A DNA stretch of 7,733 bases. Source: Comamonadaceae bacterium. Its GTDB lineage: Bacteria; Pseudomonadota; Gammaproteobacteria; Burkholderiales; Burkholderiaceae_C. The stretch covers positions 1 through 7,733 of the forward strand of contig CANIDW010000067.1 in the NCBI GenBank assembly GCA_947466165.1, given 5' to 3'. The notes beneath the pieces were generated by a model that had not been told where the DNA came from, ran no database searches, and was given only the letters and a program-made list of their open reading frames with translations. Made by a program: the position numbers and the translations under genes. Of this stretch, positions 1 through 6,362 are shown piece after piece (within the stretch, counting starts at the first letter, position 1; each line of letters begins with the position of its first letter).

Positions 1-61
1 CGCCGTCAAGCGCAACTACAAGCGTATCCGCGCCATGCAGCTGCCAAAGAAGATGTACTAA
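1..61 (+). CDS. rpsU: 30S ribosomal protein S21, C-terminal fragment
   Basis: Only the last 19 codons and the TAA stop (59-61) are inside the window; the reading frame starts at base 2. The visible tail is very basic and ends in the residues QLPKKMY, the C-terminus I recognise from beta-proteobacterial S21. S21 is a small protein of the 30S subunit, located near the 3' end of 16S rRNA, where it helps start-site selection. The assignment rests on the tail sequence together with its neighbours: a strong terminator and then a GatB/YqeY-domain gene, the gene that commonly follows rpsU in this group. The rest of the gene lies to the left of the window. Confidence 0.88.
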   Translation, partial: AVKRNYKRIRAMQLPKKMY

Positions 62-83
62 AAAGTACAGCCTTCCAAGGCCC

Positions 84-123
84 AAAAAAAGCTCGCCCGG
101 GGACGCTCAGGCGGGCTTTTTTT
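84..123 (+). terminator. Intrinsic terminator after rpsU
   Basis: The stem pairs GCTCGCC (91-97) with GGCGGGC (110-116), including one T-G wobble, around a 12-nt loop. It is flanked by seven A residues (84-90) and seven T residues (117-123), so the stem can be extended by A-T pairs. The T-run directly after the stem is the classical form of a rho-independent terminator for rpsU. The A-run makes it formally bidirectional, but no minus-strand gene ends here. Readthrough may still feed the gene that follows. Confidence 0.88.
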
Positions 124-156
124 ATGCAGTTTTTTTCCGCTTGTCCTTTACCCACC

Positions 157-161
157 AGGAG
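157..161 (+). promoter_or_regulatory. Shine-Dalgarno site of the YqeY-domain gene
   Basis: AGGAG lies 6 nt before the ATG at 168. This decides the start in favour of 168 over an in-frame TTG at 141, which has no such site and would add nine residues unlike the family's usual N-terminus. Confidence 0.8.
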
Positions 162-167
162 AATGCA

Positions 168-614
168 ATGACCCTTAAAGACCAGATCACCGAAGACATG
201 AAAACCGCCATGCGCGCCAAAGACAGCGAGCGACTGGGCACCATTCGCCTGCTGCTGGCAGCATGCAAACAAAAAGAAGTTGATGAGCGCGTGGTGCTTG
301 ACGATGTGGCAGTGGTCGCCATCGTCGACAAACTGATCAAGCAGCGTAAGGACTCGATCGAAGCCTTCCAAAAAGCCGCCCGCACCGATCTGGCCGACAA
401 AGAAGCGGCCGAGATGAAGATTTTGCAGGCCTACCTGCCCGCACGCATGAGCGCCGAAGAGGTCAGCGCCGCCGTCAAGGCCATCGTGGCCGAGCTGGGC
501 GCTTCAGGCCCCGGCGACATGGGCAAGGTCATGGGCGCCGTCAAAACCCAGTTGGCCGGCAAGGCCGACATGGGACAGGTCTCGGCAGCCGTCAAAGCGG
601 CGCTGGCCGGCTGA
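168..614 (+). CDS. yqeY: GatB/YqeY domain-containing protein
   Basis: This is a 148-residue soluble cytoplasmic protein of the YqeY family, about the usual length. The domain resembles the C-terminal tRNA-binding part of the GatB subunit of the amidotransferase that corrects misacylated Asp/Glu-tRNA, but YqeY stands alone and its own role is unproven. Visible family signatures are an N-terminal KD(S)xRLxxIRLLLAA helix (residues 18-32), LIKQRKDSI (56-64), an ILQAYLP segment (85-91) and the C-terminal GPGDMGKVMGAVK block (114-126), repeated in weaker form as ADMGQVSAAVK (133-143). The start at 168 is set by an AGGAG site. It follows rpsU in the same direction, behind a terminator, so it needs either readthrough or its own promoter; I see no convincing promoter in 124-156. 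It converges on the transporter gene to its right, with only 20 nt between the stops. Confidence 0.92.
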   Translation: MTLKDQITEDMKTAMRAKDSERLGTIRLLLAACKQKEVDERVVLDDVAVVAIVDKLIKQRKDSIEAFQKAARTDLADKEAAEMKILQAYLPARMSAEEVSAAVKAIVAELGASGPGDMGKVMGAVKTQLAGKADMGQVSAAVKAALAG

Positions 615-616
615 CA

Positions 617-641
617 GCGCTGAGGCGGGGCTTTTCAGCGC
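617..641. other. Inverted repeat between convergent gene ends
   Basis: GCGCTGA (617-623) and TCAGCGC (635-641) form a perfect 7-bp stem with an 11-nt loop. The stem's right arm contains the TGA stop of the minus-strand transporter gene (635-637). Neither side is followed by a T-run, so it is not a textbook intrinsic terminator. It could still mark or protect 3' ends of both convergent transcripts, or be chance. Confidence 0.35.
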
Positions 642-1528
642 GCCATGATCAGCGCGGTGCCTATTACCGCCATGCCGGCGCCCAGCCAGGCACCCACAGC
701 AGGCCTGCGCTTGTAGATCAGCCACAGCAGCGGCAACAGCAGCACAGGGCTCAGGGACGACAAGATCCCGACCAGATTGGCCTGCCCATTGCGCAGCGCC
801 GCCAAAATCAGCGTCATGCCCAGCGCCATGGCCACGGCCGCGCTGGCCCAGGTGTGCCAGAGCGTCTGGCCCGTGAGCGGCTGCTGAACCCGCGCCAGCC
901 TAAAGCCGCTCCAGAGCAAAAGCAGGTGTGCAAAGAAACTTGCTGAGGTGCGCACTGCGGAGGCGGCCACCGGGTCTATGCCCTGGGTCATCAGCGGTTT
1001 GATCATGAGCGTGGCCACCGACTGACAGAGCGCCGCCAGCAAGCCCAGCAACACACCCGACAACAAGCCACCGCGCGTGTCTTCCCAGGCGTGGCGCTCA
1101 TCCGTGCGCCGGCCCCGGGCAATGGCCACCATCACACCCGAGACCAGCAAAGCACTGCCCGCCAGTGTCCAGCCCCAAAGCGTTTCGCCCAGAAAAAACC
1201 AGGCCAGCAGCACTGAAAAAAGTGCATGCGTGGCAAAAATCACGCCGGAACGCCGTGGCCCGAGCCGGTTCATGCACGCAAAGAGCGCCGTGTCGCCAAT
1301 GAAGATACCGATCAAGCCCGAGACGGCGAGCAGACCGACAGCAGGCCCATCCAGGCTACGCCACTGGCCCGTGAAAGCGGCCAGCGCCCACAAGAGCGTG
1401 AGCGCAAAAAACAGCCGCCAGCGCGTGAAAGCAAAGGCGCCCATGCGGCTGGAGGCATTGGCTGAAAAAATACTTCCCACGGCCCAGCAGAGGGCCGCCA
1501 GCGCCGCCAGGATTTCCGGGCGCACCAC
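635..1528 (-). CDS. EamA-family (DMT superfamily) transporter
   Basis: This is a 297-residue inner-membrane protein made of two EamA repeats, each with about five hydrophobic helices. Likely membrane segments are near residues 5-23, 33-52, 62-83, 94-113 and 119-137 in the first half, and 154-178, 188-206, 226-245, 251-272 and 277-295 in the second. A charged loop (about 139-152) joins the halves. The length and two-times-five topology fit 10-TMS EamA carriers, which export or take up amino acids, nucleobases and other metabolites; the substrate cannot be read from the sequence. The start is a GTG at 1528 (a second GTG follows at once), 3 nt after the pmbA stop, without a clear Shine-Dalgarno site. 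It is therefore probably co-transcribed and translationally coupled to pmbA. I see no functional link to PmbA. Confidence 0.9.
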   Translation of the reverse strand: MVRPEILAALAALCWAVGSIFSANASSRMGAFAFTRWRLFFALTLLWALAAFTGQWRSLDGPAVGLLAVSGLIGIFIGDTALFACMNRLGPRRSGVIFATHALFSVLLAWFFLGETLWGWTLAGSALLVSGVMVAIARGRRTDERHAWEDTRGGLLSGVLLGLLAALCQSVATLMIKPLMTQGIDPVAASAVRTSASFFAHLLLLWSGFRLARVQQPLTGQTLWHTWASAAVAMALGMTLILAALRNGQANLVGILSSLSPVLLLPLLWLIYKRRPAVGAWLGAGMAVIGTALIMAR

Positions 1529-1531
1529 CGG

Positions 1532-2935
1532 TCAGCTGCCGGCTATCTTCATGCGGTTGACCAGGATCGAGCCCACGGTTTTCGCACCGTAGTTGTAGGT
1601 GTCAGCACCCACGGCCTGTATGCCCATGAGCATGTCCTTGAGGTTGCCGGCGATGGTGATCTCTTCGACCGGAAAGGCGATCTGGCCTTTTTCGACCCAA
1701 AAGCCCGAGGCACCGCGTGAGTAGTCGCCGGTCACGTAGTTCACGCCCTGCCCCATCAACTCGGTGACAAACAGCCCGGTGCCCAGCTTTTTGAGCATGG
1801 CGTCCAGGTCATCGCCAGCGCGGGTCTGCCGGCTGCTCATCACCAGGTTGTGCGAGCCGCCGGCATTGCCGGTGGTGCGCATGCCGAGCTTGCGCGCAGA
1901 GTAGGTACTTAAAAAATAACCCTGTACGATGCCGGCCTCAACCACCTGACGGGCATGGGTCTTCACACCCTCTTCGTCAAAGGGCGCACTGCCCTTGCCT
2001 TTGAGCACGTGCGGATCTTCTGTGATGTCAATGTGTTTGGGGAAAGCAGCTTTGCCCATACAGTCCAGCAAAAAAGTGCTTTTGCGGTAGAGCGCGCCGC
2101 CGCTGATGGCTTGCACGAAACTGCCCAAAAGGCCGGCGGCCAGGGGCGACTCAAACAGCACAGGGCATTGCGTGGTCGCAATTTTGCGGCTTTTCAAGCG
2201 GGCCAGCGCACGCTCGGCGGCGTAGCGCCCGACGGCTTGCGGGCTGGCCAACTCGCTGGCGTCCCGCATAGAGCTGTACCAGGCGTCGCGCTGCATGTGG
2301 CTGCCTTTGCCGGCAATCGGCGACACCGACATGCTGTGCCGCGAGCTGGCGTAGCCACCCCGAAAACCGCGCGTGTGGGCACTGAAGAAATGGCTTTGCT
2401 GCGCCGAGACACCGGCGCCTTCGCTGTTGGTGATCAAGCGGCTGGTGCTCAAGGCGGCGGCTTCGCATTCGAGCGCCAGCAGGGCAGCCTGCTCCGAATT
2501 AATGGCCCAGGGGTGAAACAAGTCGAGCTCAGGATGCTTGCGCGCAATATCGCGGTCGGCCGGCAGTCCCGAGGTTTTGTCGGTGGCGGTGAAACGGGCG
2601 ATGTCGAAAGCGGCTTGCACGGTTTGCTCAATGGCGGCTTTGGAGAAATCGCTGGTCGAAGCGTTGCCGCGTTTTTGGCCCACATAAACCGTCACACCCA
2701 GCGATTTGTCGCGGTTGCGTTCCACATTTTCAAGCTCGCCCTTGCGCACACTCACGCTCAGGCCGCAGCCTTCAGAGGCTTCGGCCGCCGCATCGCTGGC
2801 GCCGATTTTCGTGGCGTGTTTCAAGGCGGTGTCGACCAGATCTTCAAAGAAGTCGCGGTGGTAGCTAAAGCCCGACTCGGGCTGGCTCATCTTGTGGGGG
2901 TCACGCGGGGCGCGCTTCAATGTTTGGGAGGTCAT
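1532..2935 (-). CDS. pmbA: Metalloprotease subunit PmbA (TldE)
   Basis: This is PmbA/TldE, the partner of TldD in a cytoplasmic heterodimeric metalloprotease that, in E. coli, removes the microcin B17 leader and degrades the antitoxin CcdA; the usual substrate in other bacteria is less clear. At 467 residues (452 from the second ATG) it matches the family's roughly 450. Recognisable parts are VSVRKGELENVERN (61-74), TNSEGAGVSAQQS (169-181), GGALYRKS (279-286), GKGSAPFDEEGV (313-324), GNAGGSHNL (356-364) and the C-terminal GDYSRGASGFWVEKG (403-417) with FPVEEITIAGNL (421-432). No HExxxH zinc motif is present, as expected of TldE; that motif is in TldD, which is not in this window. Two starts are possible: ATG 2935, and ATG 2890 (Met16). 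Neither has a clear Shine-Dalgarno site. The conserved region begins only after residue 22, so the choice is open. It is divergent from darP. Confidence 0.94.
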   Translation of the reverse strand: MTSQTLKRAPRDPHKMSQPESGFSYHRDFFEDLVDTALKHATKIGASDAAAEASEGCGLSVSVRKGELENVERNRDKSLGVTVYVGQKRGNASTSDFSKAAIEQTVQAAFDIARFTATDKTSGLPADRDIARKHPELDLFHPWAINSEQAALLALECEAAALSTSRLITNSEGAGVSAQQSHFFSAHTRGFRGGYASSRHSMSVSPIAGKGSHMQRDAWYSSMRDASELASPQAVGRYAAERALARLKSRKIATTQCPVLFESPLAAGLLGSFVQAISGGALYRKSTFLLDCMGKAAFPKHIDITEDPHVLKGKGSAPFDEEGVKTHARQVVEAGIVQGYFLSTYSARKLGMRTTGNAGGSHNLVMSSRQTRAGDDLDAMLKKLGTGLFVTELMGQGVNYVTGDYSRGASGFWVEKGQIAFPVEEITIAGNLKDMLMGIQAVGADTYNYGAKTVGSILVNRMKIAGS

Positions 2936-2942
2936 GGGTCGC

Positions 2943-2949
2943 TATGATA
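2943..2949. promoter_or_regulatory. Near-symmetric -10-like element, possible divergent promoter
   Basis: In the 22-bp gap between pmbA and darP, TATGATA reads TATGAT (2943-2948) on the plus strand and TATCAT (2949-2944) on the minus strand, each one mismatch from the TATAAT consensus. Typical spacing would put the starts near 2955 (+) and 2937 (-), only 2-3 nt before the ATGs at 2958 and 2935, making both mRNAs nearly leaderless. That agrees with the absence of clear Shine-Dalgarno sites. The -35 regions are weak: nothing good is seen for the plus strand. On the minus strand a perfect TTGACA (complement of 2972-2977) is 22 nt away, too far for normal spacing. This is tentative. Confidence 0.35.
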
Positions 2950-2957
2950 CTGACTGC

Positions 2958-3536
2958 ATGAACAACAAGACTGTCAAAGGCTATTGGTCCAACGGACGCT
3001 TCGTCAAGCCCGAAGAAATTTTGGCTGAAGAACAAGGCCCGCCCAGCAAAACCCAACTCAAAGCCGAGGCTGATGAAAAGCAGGCATTGGGAGAGGCCTT
3101 GCTGACTTTACGGCCCGACCTGATCAAGCGGCTGGACTTGCCTGAAAAGCTGCTCGACGCCATCAAGGACTGCAAAAAAATCACCAACTTCGAGGGCCGG
3201 CGACGGCAGATGCAGTTCATCGGCAAGCTGATGCGCCCGCTGGACCCCGATCCGATCCGCGAAGCCATCAACGAGCAGCTCAACGGCTCAGCCCAGCTCA
3301 CGCTGTCGCTGCACCTGGCCGAGCAGTGGCGCGACAAACTGATTGCCGAAGATGGCGCCATGGGCGACTGGCTGACCAGCTACCCCGACACCGATTCGCA
3401 ACAACTGCGCACGCTCATTCGCCAGGCCCGTAAAGACATTCAGCCCGAAAAGCCCGGTGAGGCCGTGCGCCACGGCAAGTCGTACCGTGAAATTTTTCAG
3501 CTGGTCAAAGAAAAAATGGCGCATGTCAACACTTGA
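2958..3536 (+). CDS. darP: Ribosome biogenesis factor DarP (YjgA, DUF615)
   Basis: This 192-residue protein belongs to the YjgA/DUF615 family (E. coli DarP is about 183 residues). In E. coli it binds precursors of the large ribosomal subunit and promotes late 50S maturation in the cytoplasm. The protein is highly charged and helical. Conserved blocks visible are LRPDLIKRLDLPEKL (51-65), KKITNFEGRRRQMQFIGKLM (73-92), HLAEQWRDKLI (119-129), LRTLIRQARKD (150-160) and the terminal YREIFQLVK (176-184). I chose ATG 2958 because the short N-terminus before GYWSNGRF matches what I recall for relatives. An in-frame ATG at 2934 would overlap the pmbA start, and its GGAGG (2927-2931) is only 2 nt away. 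No clear Shine-Dalgarno site precedes 2958. It overlaps mog by 14 nt, so the two are likely one transcript. Confidence 0.93.
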   Translation: MNNKTVKGYWSNGRFVKPEEILAEEQGPPSKTQLKAEADEKQALGEALLTLRPDLIKRLDLPEKLLDAIKDCKKITNFEGRRRQMQFIGKLMRPLDPDPIREAINEQLNGSAQLTLSLHLAEQWRDKLIAEDGAMGDWLTSYPDTDSQQLRTLIRQARKDIQPEKPGEAVRHGKSYREIFQLVKEKMAHVNT

Positions 3537-4113
3537 TCCCGTCCGCATCGGCATTGTCTCGGTCAGCGACCGCGCATCGACAGGCGTCTATGAAGACAAG
3601 GGTCTGCCGGCCCTCAAGGATTGGCTGACGCGCGCGCTGTGCAACCCCATCGAGTTTGAAGCGCGCCTGATCCCCGATGAGCAAGCGCAAATCAGCGCCA
3701 CCTTGATTGAACTGGTGGACGCCGGTTGTTCGCTGGTGCTGACCACCGGCGGCACCGGCCCTGCCCTGCGCGATGTCACGCCCGAAGCCACACTGGCCGT
3801 GGCGCACAAGGAAATGCCAGGCTTTGGCGAGCAAATGCGCCAGATCAGCCTGAAGTTTGTACCTACAGCCATTTTGTCGCGCCAGTGCGCTGTGGTGCGC
3901 GGCCAAAGCCTGATTTTGAATTTGCCCGGCCAGCCCAAGGCGATTGCCGAAACCCTGGAGGGTTTGCGTGACGCTGATGGCCAGAGCCTGGTGTCCGGCA
4001 TCTTTGCCGCTGTGCCCTATTGCATTGACCTGATTGGCGGGCCTTACCTGGAGACGCGGCCCGATGTCTGCAAGGCTTTCAGGCCCAAGTCGGCCATCCG
4101 GCCAGCCGCTTAA
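3523..4113 (+). CDS. mog: Molybdopterin adenylyltransferase
   Basis: Mog activates molybdopterin by adenylating it with ATP, the step before MoeA inserts molybdate, and acts in the cytoplasm in molybdenum cofactor synthesis. The 196-residue product is close in length and sequence to E. coli Mog along its whole span. It has IVSVSDRASTGVYEDKG (11-27), RLIPDEQ (48-54), the nucleotide/pterin loop LTTGGTGPALRDVTPEA (73-89), GFGEQMRQISLKFVPTAILS (100-119), NLPGQPKAI (133-141) and a terminal AFRPKSA (185-191). Asp52 and Asp84 align with the aspartates (49 and 82) reported as important in the E. coli enzyme. The match to RDVTP and LIPDEQ favours Mog over the related MoaB. The ATG at 3523 lies inside the end of darP and lacks a good Shine-Dalgarno site, so translation is probably coupled to darP. 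No molybdoenzyme gene is in the window. Confidence 0.96.
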   Translation: MSTLDPVRIGIVSVSDRASTGVYEDKGLPALKDWLTRALCNPIEFEARLIPDEQAQISATLIELVDAGCSLVLTTGGTGPALRDVTPEATLAVAHKEMPGFGEQMRQISLKFVPTAILSRQCAVVRGQSLILNLPGQPKAIAETLEGLRDADGQSLVSGIFAAVPYCIDLIGGPYLETRPDVCKAFRPKSAIRPAA

Positions 4114-4136
4114 AGCGCGGCTCACGGCGATTTTTT
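4104..4136 (+). terminator. Probable terminator between mog and the ribokinase gene
   Basis: Two alternative hairpins precede a run of six T (4131-4136). One pairs AGCCGC (4104-4109) with GCGGCT (4117-4122) across the mog stop codon, leaving 8 nt before the T-run. The other is shorter: CGC (4116-4118) with GCG (4127-4129) plus an inner G-C pair, one mismatch and a CTCA loop, and it lies next to the T-run. Both are modest. The position between two converging genes supports a termination role for mog; the last T belongs to the stop codon of the minus-strand gene. Confidence 0.45.
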
Positions 4137-5077
4137 CAGGCGCTCACTTGCGCCATCAAGGCGCGTACCTGAGCCAAGTCCGGCATGCCGCCAATCGCAC
4201 CCCGCCCCGTCACGGACAAGGCCGCTGCTGCGTTGGCACAGGCCATGGCCTGCGGCAAGTCGTCGCCACGCGCCAGCGCCGCAGCCAGAGCGCCTGTGAA
4301 TGTGTCGCCCGCGCCGATGGTGTCTAGCACCGCCATGCGTCGCCCTGCAAGCGCCTGAGGCGCCTGTCCTTTTTGGTAGAGCACACAGCCATCAGCACCC
4401 AAGGTCACCAGCACAGCAGCAACACCGCGCGCCAGCAAGGCCTGGGCCGCAACTTGCAAAGGCGCATCCGCCGCCATGCCGGCCAGCAGCCGCACTTCGC
4501 TTTCGTTGGGCGTGAGCAGATCGGTCAGGGCCAGCAAGTCGTCCGGCAAGGGCAAGGCTGGCGCCGGGTTCAGCAAGGTGAAGGCGCCCGCTGCGCGTGC
4601 GATTTGAAAAGCCCGCTCGGTGGCAGCCAAAGGAACTTCGCAAGAGGCCATGACAACGCGGCAGTCCCGCAAGATGTCGCGCGCGGCCTCGACGTGCTGC
4701 GCAGACAGGCCAGCGCCTGCGCCGGGACACACCGCAATGCTGTTGTCGCCATCGGCATAAACCAGAATTTGTGCCACGCCGCTGGACTCGCCTTCGGCCT
4801 GAACCACGTGCCGGCTGTCGATACCCTCGGCCTGCCACAGGGCCAGCCCCATGCGGCCGAAGTCATCCTGGCCGATGCGGGCGATCAAGGCAACGCGGGC
4901 ACCCTGGCGGGCTGCGGCCACCGCGGCATTGCTGCCCTTGCCGCCCGGGCTGATGGCAAAAGCTGAGGCCATCAACGTCTCGCCACGGCCCAAGGGCCTG
5001 TCAATGTGCGAGACCAGGTCTGCGTTCCAGCTGGCCACACACACAACTTCGCACCCTGCGCTAGGTCTTGGTGCCAT
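4136..5077 (-). CDS. rbsK: Ribokinase-family (PfkB) sugar kinase
   Basis: This 313-residue cytoplasmic enzyme belongs to the PfkB/ribokinase family, which transfers phosphate from ATP to a sugar hydroxyl; ribokinase makes ribose 5-phosphate. It matches E. coli RbsK in order: NAD near the start (18-20, sugar-binding Asp20), GGKGSN (45-50, family signature 1), Glu147 in the region of a sugar-contacting glutamate, NPAPA (170-174), TPNE (189-192), TLGADG (226-231) and the catalytic DTIGAGDTF (252-260) with the presumed base Asp258. The lid and anion-hole motifs are intact, so it should be active. The start ATG at 5077 overlaps the end of dctM by 17 nt and has no clear Shine-Dalgarno site, suggesting translation by re-initiation. 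It is the last gene of the TRAP operon. Ribose is the family default; given the transporter, a different sugar or a sugar released from a larger substrate is possible. Confidence 0.88.
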   Translation of the reverse strand: MAPRPSAGCEVVCVASWNADLVSHIDRPLGRGETLMASAFAISPGGKGSNAAVAAARQGARVALIARIGQDDFGRMGLALWQAEGIDSRHVVQAEGESSGVAQILVYADGDNSIAVCPGAGAGLSAQHVEAARDILRDCRVVMASCEVPLAATERAFQIARAAGAFTLLNPAPALPLPDDLLALTDLLTPNESEVRLLAGMAADAPLQVAAQALLARGVAAVLVTLGADGCVLYQKGQAPQALAGRRMAVLDTIGAGDTFTGALAAALARGDDLPQAMACANAAAALSVTGRGAIGGMPDLAQVRALMAQVSA

Positions 5078-6362
5078 AACCCATGGTTTGCGGCAGCCAC
5101 AAAACGATCTGCGGGAAGCAGGTCATGGCCAGCAAGAGCAAGAGCAGCATGACCAGAAAGGCCCAGCCTTCCTTCATCATTTCACCGATGGGAATACCGG
5201 TCAGCGCCTTGGTGACAAACAGCAGCATGCCAAAGGGCGGATGAATCAGGCCGATCATCATGTTGAGCACCACCAGCACGCCGAAGTGAACCAGGTCCAC
5301 ACCCAGCAACTTGGCCGCCGGCAGCAGCATGGGCACAAACACCAGCAGCAACACCGACACATCCAGAAAGCAACCCAGCACCAGAAACATCACGTTGACC
5401 AGCAGCAGGAATTTGATCTGCGACAGCTGCATGCTGTCGACCCACTGCGCCATGGCTTGCGGCACGCCTTCGGCTGTGAAGGCGTAGTTCAAAATGAAAG
5501 AGCCGGCCAGAATCATGGTGATCACCGCACTGCCCCGGGTGGACTCGAGCACCACGCCCCAGAAAGTGCGCCAGGTCAGCGCGCGGTAAACCACCGCCGC
5601 CAGCACCAGGGCATGAAAGGCGGCCACCGCAGCGGCTTCGGTCGGTGTGAAGGCGCCGGAATAAATACCGCCCAGAAGAACGATGGGCATGGACAGCGGC
5701 AAAGCACCGCGGTAAATGATGTGCGGCCAGTCTTTGAGCGGAATTTTTTCTTCACGCGGCATATTGCGTTTAACGGCAATGAAATGCACGACCACCATCA
5801 TCAGCAAGGCCATCAGAACGCCCGGCACCACGCCACCCAGAAACAGTGCGCCCACCGACGCGCCGGAGACCAGCGCGTAAATGATCATCGGAATCGACGG
5901 TGGAATGATGGGGCCCAGCGTGGCACTGGCCACCACCACGGCGCCGGCAAAGCCGCGCGAGTACTCGGGCTTTTTCAGCATCTGGCGTATCGTCACCAGA
6001 CCGGGGCCGGCAGCGTCTGCAATAGCGCTGCCGCTCATGCCGGAAAAAATAACACTGACCAATATATCCACCTGGGCCAGGCCGCCGCGCATGCGACCCA
6101 CCAGGATGCGGCAGAAATCAAAAATACGCTCACTCACCGTGCCGGCGTTCATGATGTTGGCCGCAAACACAAAAAGCGGCACAGCCAGCAGCACATAGCT
6201 GTTGTACAAGCCGTTGCCCACTTGCTCGGCCACCAGGCCGAGGTCCTGGCGCTTGACCATGAGGTAGGCAAAGCCGGAGATCAACATCGAAAAGCCGATC
6301 GGCATGCGCAGCAACATGCCACCAGCCAACACCAGGGCCAACACCCAGATTCCCGACGTCAT
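5061..6362 (-). CDS. dctM: TRAP transporter large permease subunit (DctM family)
   Basis: This 433-residue inner-membrane protein is the transport channel of a tripartite ATP-independent periplasmic transporter, which uses an ion gradient (usually sodium) rather than ATP. It is hydrophobic throughout, with about a dozen likely membrane segments, and is of normal family length. Family motifs are PIGF (21-24), the ion-site loop GMSGSAIADAAG (108-119), PPSIPMIIY (154-162), FTPTEAAAVAA (238-248) and HPPFGMLLF (374-382), showing the two inverted halves expected of the IT superfamily. The ATG at 6362 overlaps the dctQ stop in an ATGA arrangement and is preceded by GGAG (complement of 6371-6374), 8 nt upstream. 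Its 3' end overlaps the kinase gene by 17 nt. The symbol is used in the family sense; it does not imply C4-dicarboxylate as substrate. Confidence 0.96.
   Translation of the reverse strand: MTSGIWVLALVLAGGMLLRMPIGFSMLISGFAYLMVKRQDLGLVAEQVGNGLYNSYVLLAVPLFVFAANIMNAGTVSERIFDFCRILVGRMRGGLAQVDILVSVIFSGMSGSAIADAAGPGLVTIRQMLKKPEYSRGFAGAVVVASATLGPIIPPSIPMIIYALVSGASVGALFLGGVVPGVLMALLMMVVVHFIAVKRNMPREEKIPLKDWPHIIYRGALPLSMPIVLLGGIYSGAFTPTEAAAVAAFHALVLAAVVYRALTWRTFWGVVLESTRGSAVITMILAGSFILNYAFTAEGVPQAMAQWVDSMQLSQIKFLLLVNVMFLVLGCFLDVSVLLLVFVPMLLPAAKLLGVDLVHFGVLVVLNMMIGLIHPPFGMLLFVTKALTGIPIGEMMKEGWAFLVMLLLLLLAMTCFPQIVLWLPQTMGYGTKT

Noticed and set aside
141..167. Upstream in-frame TTG start for the YqeY-domain protein
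   Set aside because: There is no ribosome site before 141, whereas an AGGAG stands 6 nt before the ATG at 168, and the family normally begins with a short M-x-L-K sequence.
1955..2947. A 330-residue plus-strand open frame opposite pmbA
   Set aside because: It is a stop-free shadow in G+C-rich DNA; the pmbA frame carries all family motifs and the shadow frame shows none.
2934..2957. Upstream ATG at 2934 as the darP start, using GGAGG at 2927-2931
   Set aside because: The spacing of 2 nt is too short for efficient initiation, the start would overlap that of pmbA, and the extra residues do not resemble the family's N-terminus. It is kept only as a minor alternative.
2972..2977. Perfect TTGACA -35 hexamer on the minus strand upstream of pmbA
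   Set aside because: It lies 22 nt from the best -10 candidate, and no -10-like hexamer is found at 16-18 nt; it is also inside darP codons. It is probably coincidental.
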